From assembly GCA_023391725.1 (NCBI GenBank), contig JAEWAH010000214.1, positions 1-13,934 on the forward strand: 13,934 bases of DNA, in the 5' to 3' direction. Numbering within the stretch: the first letter of the stretch is position 1; the number at the start of each line of letters is the position of its first letter. A model generated the notes under the pieces. That model saw nothing but the letters and a program-made list of their open reading frames with translations. It did not search any database and was not told the DNA's origin. The stretch is from Bacillota bacterium. GTDB taxonomy: Bacteria > Bacillota > Clostridia > Christensenellales > Aristaeellaceae. Shown here in pieces: positions 13,168-13,934 of this stretch. The position numbers and the translations under genes were made by a program.

Positions 13168-13934
13168 GTGGACAGCAAGGTCACAAACCGCCAGATATTT
13201 TTTGTGGTATGCATCGCGCTGACCACCTACACCAGCATCACCATTCCCAAGGTGATGGCGCAAAGCGCAGGTACGGGCGGCTGGCTGCTGCCCATCGTCA
13301 TGTCTTTTGTCTTTTCACTCCCAAACATCCTGATCGTTCGCCTGGGGAAAATGTTCCCGGGCCGGGTGGTGTTTGATTACAGTTGGGAGATCGCAGGAAA
13401 ATTCCTGGCGTATCTTTTCTCCATATATTTTATCCTGTACTATCTGGCAGTGGCAGTTTTTTTGAACGTGCAGCTGACCAGCGTGCTCAAGGCAGAGTTT
13501 TTCACCCAAACCCCACACTGGGCCGCCCTTGCGGTGGGCATTGCGGTATTCGGATGCATTGCCTACATGGGAGTCACTAGCATCGCCCGGTTTCTTGAGA
13601 TCATTGGGCCTATCTTCTTCATCACCACGATCATCCTCCTCGTGGTCATGCTAATACAGGGCGAAATAAACAATATCCTGCCGCTGTTTAGAAGGTCGGA
13701 AGTGACGCGCTACGTTTCTGCCCTCCCGAAGATCATCGCACCCTTTCTGGGCGCCGAGGCACTGACGGTCTTTCCCATCACCCGGGAGAACAGCAAAAAG
13801 GTTTGCAGGACGGTTTTCTTCGCGTTTGTGTTCGTGGGTCTTGTTTACGTGCTGACCATAGAAAGCTGCATCATGATGCTTGGCATCAAGGATATCCAAA
13901 ACTATGCCTATCCCTTGATCGAGGCCATCAGGCT
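13168..13934 (+). CDS. GerAB-family spore germination permease (partial, 3' end missing)
   Basis: 255 residues are visible of a family usually about 360 long; the frame runs off the right edge. The sequence opens with TNRQIFFVVCIALTTYTSI, then IPKVMAQSAGTGGWL, the typical GerAB/APC-transporter start in which a Q..F helix is followed by a P..(A).. G..GWL turn. At least six or seven hydrophobic segments follow, including YLFSIYFILYYLAVAVFL, GPIFFITTIILLVVMLI and VFFAFVFVGLVYVLTI. GerAB proteins are the membrane receptor subunits that sense germinants such as amino acids in the spore inner membrane, together with GerAA and GerAC; those genes would be expected just downstream, outside the window. 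The GTG at 13168 is chosen because AGAGGAG lies 8 nt upstream; no in-frame ATG occurs until residue 30. Confidence 0.88.
   Translation, partial: MDSKVTNRQIFFVVCIALTTYTSITIPKVMAQSAGTGGWLLPIVMSFVFSLPNILIVRLGKMFPGRVVFDYSWEIAGKFLAYLFSIYFILYYLAVAVFLNVQLTSVLKAEFFTQTPHWAALAVGIAVFGCIAYMGVTSIARFLEIIGPIFFITTIILLVVMLIQGEINNILPLFRRSEVTRYVSALPKIIAPFLGAEALTVFPITRENSKKVCRTVFFAFVFVGLVYVLTIESCIMMLGIKDIQNYAYPLIEAIR

Noticed and set aside
12595..13263. Minus-strand frames at 12595-12906 and 12910-13263
   Set aside because: The first is made mostly of the GC palindromes; the second overlaps the start of the GerAB-like gene and has low-complexity Arg/Gly/Val composition. Neither has a ribosome-binding site or family resemblance.

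Overview
The window looks like chromosomal DNA of an endospore-forming, fairly GC-rich member of the Clostridia (Bacillota). Four recognisable sporulation or germination genes point to this: an alpha/beta-type small acid-soluble spore protein (SASP), spo0A, sipL (DUF3794 plus LysM) and a GerAB-family germination permease. SipL is the clostridial counterpart of a spore-coat morphogenesis factor, so Clostridia fits better than Bacilli. The lineage within Clostridia is not resolved. I see no rRNA, tRNA, CRISPR array, transposase or phage gene.

Left part (1-8031): eight genes, all on the minus strand. In transcription order (right to left) they are: a DUF624/YesL-like membrane protein with an acidic tail; a 60-residue SASP behind a near-perfect forespore sigma-G promoter; a class I SAM methyltransferase; the redox chaperone Hsp33 (hslO); a large TPR protein; a HEAT-like solenoid protein; an HD-domain phosphohydrolase; and a membrane protein with zinc ribbon, TM, TPR and chitobiase-type C-terminal domains that runs off the left edge. 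A 155-bp palindromic repeat element (2198-2352) lies between the HEAT and HD genes. The HD gene and the zinc-ribbon gene are only 22 nt apart and probably cotranscribed.

Divergent junction (8032-8277): a minus-strand promoter for the DUF624 gene and a plus-strand extended -10 promoter for an ECF sigma factor lie back to back.

Right part (8278-13934): all genes on the plus strand. An ECF sigma factor overlaps by 4 nt a single-pass membrane protein that probably acts as its regulator, and the pair ends at a strong intrinsic terminator. Next comes spo0A with its own extended -10 promoter and terminator, then sipL, then a 585-bp non-coding stretch full of hairpins, then the start of a GerAB-like permease. 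spo0A is not preceded by spoIVB, its usual partner.

The most interesting observations are non-coding. A 14-bp stem with one bulge pairs the GerAB Shine-Dalgarno sequence with an upstream anti-SD. Two mutually exclusive hairpins abut the sipL ribosome-binding site. The sigma-G promoter fits its consensus exactly and also settles the SASP start codon. A roughly 79-nt long-stem hairpin follows the sipL stop codon. Among proteins, the ECF sigma/membrane-partner pair and the zinc-ribbon/TPR/chitobiase-domain membrane protein are the least characterised.
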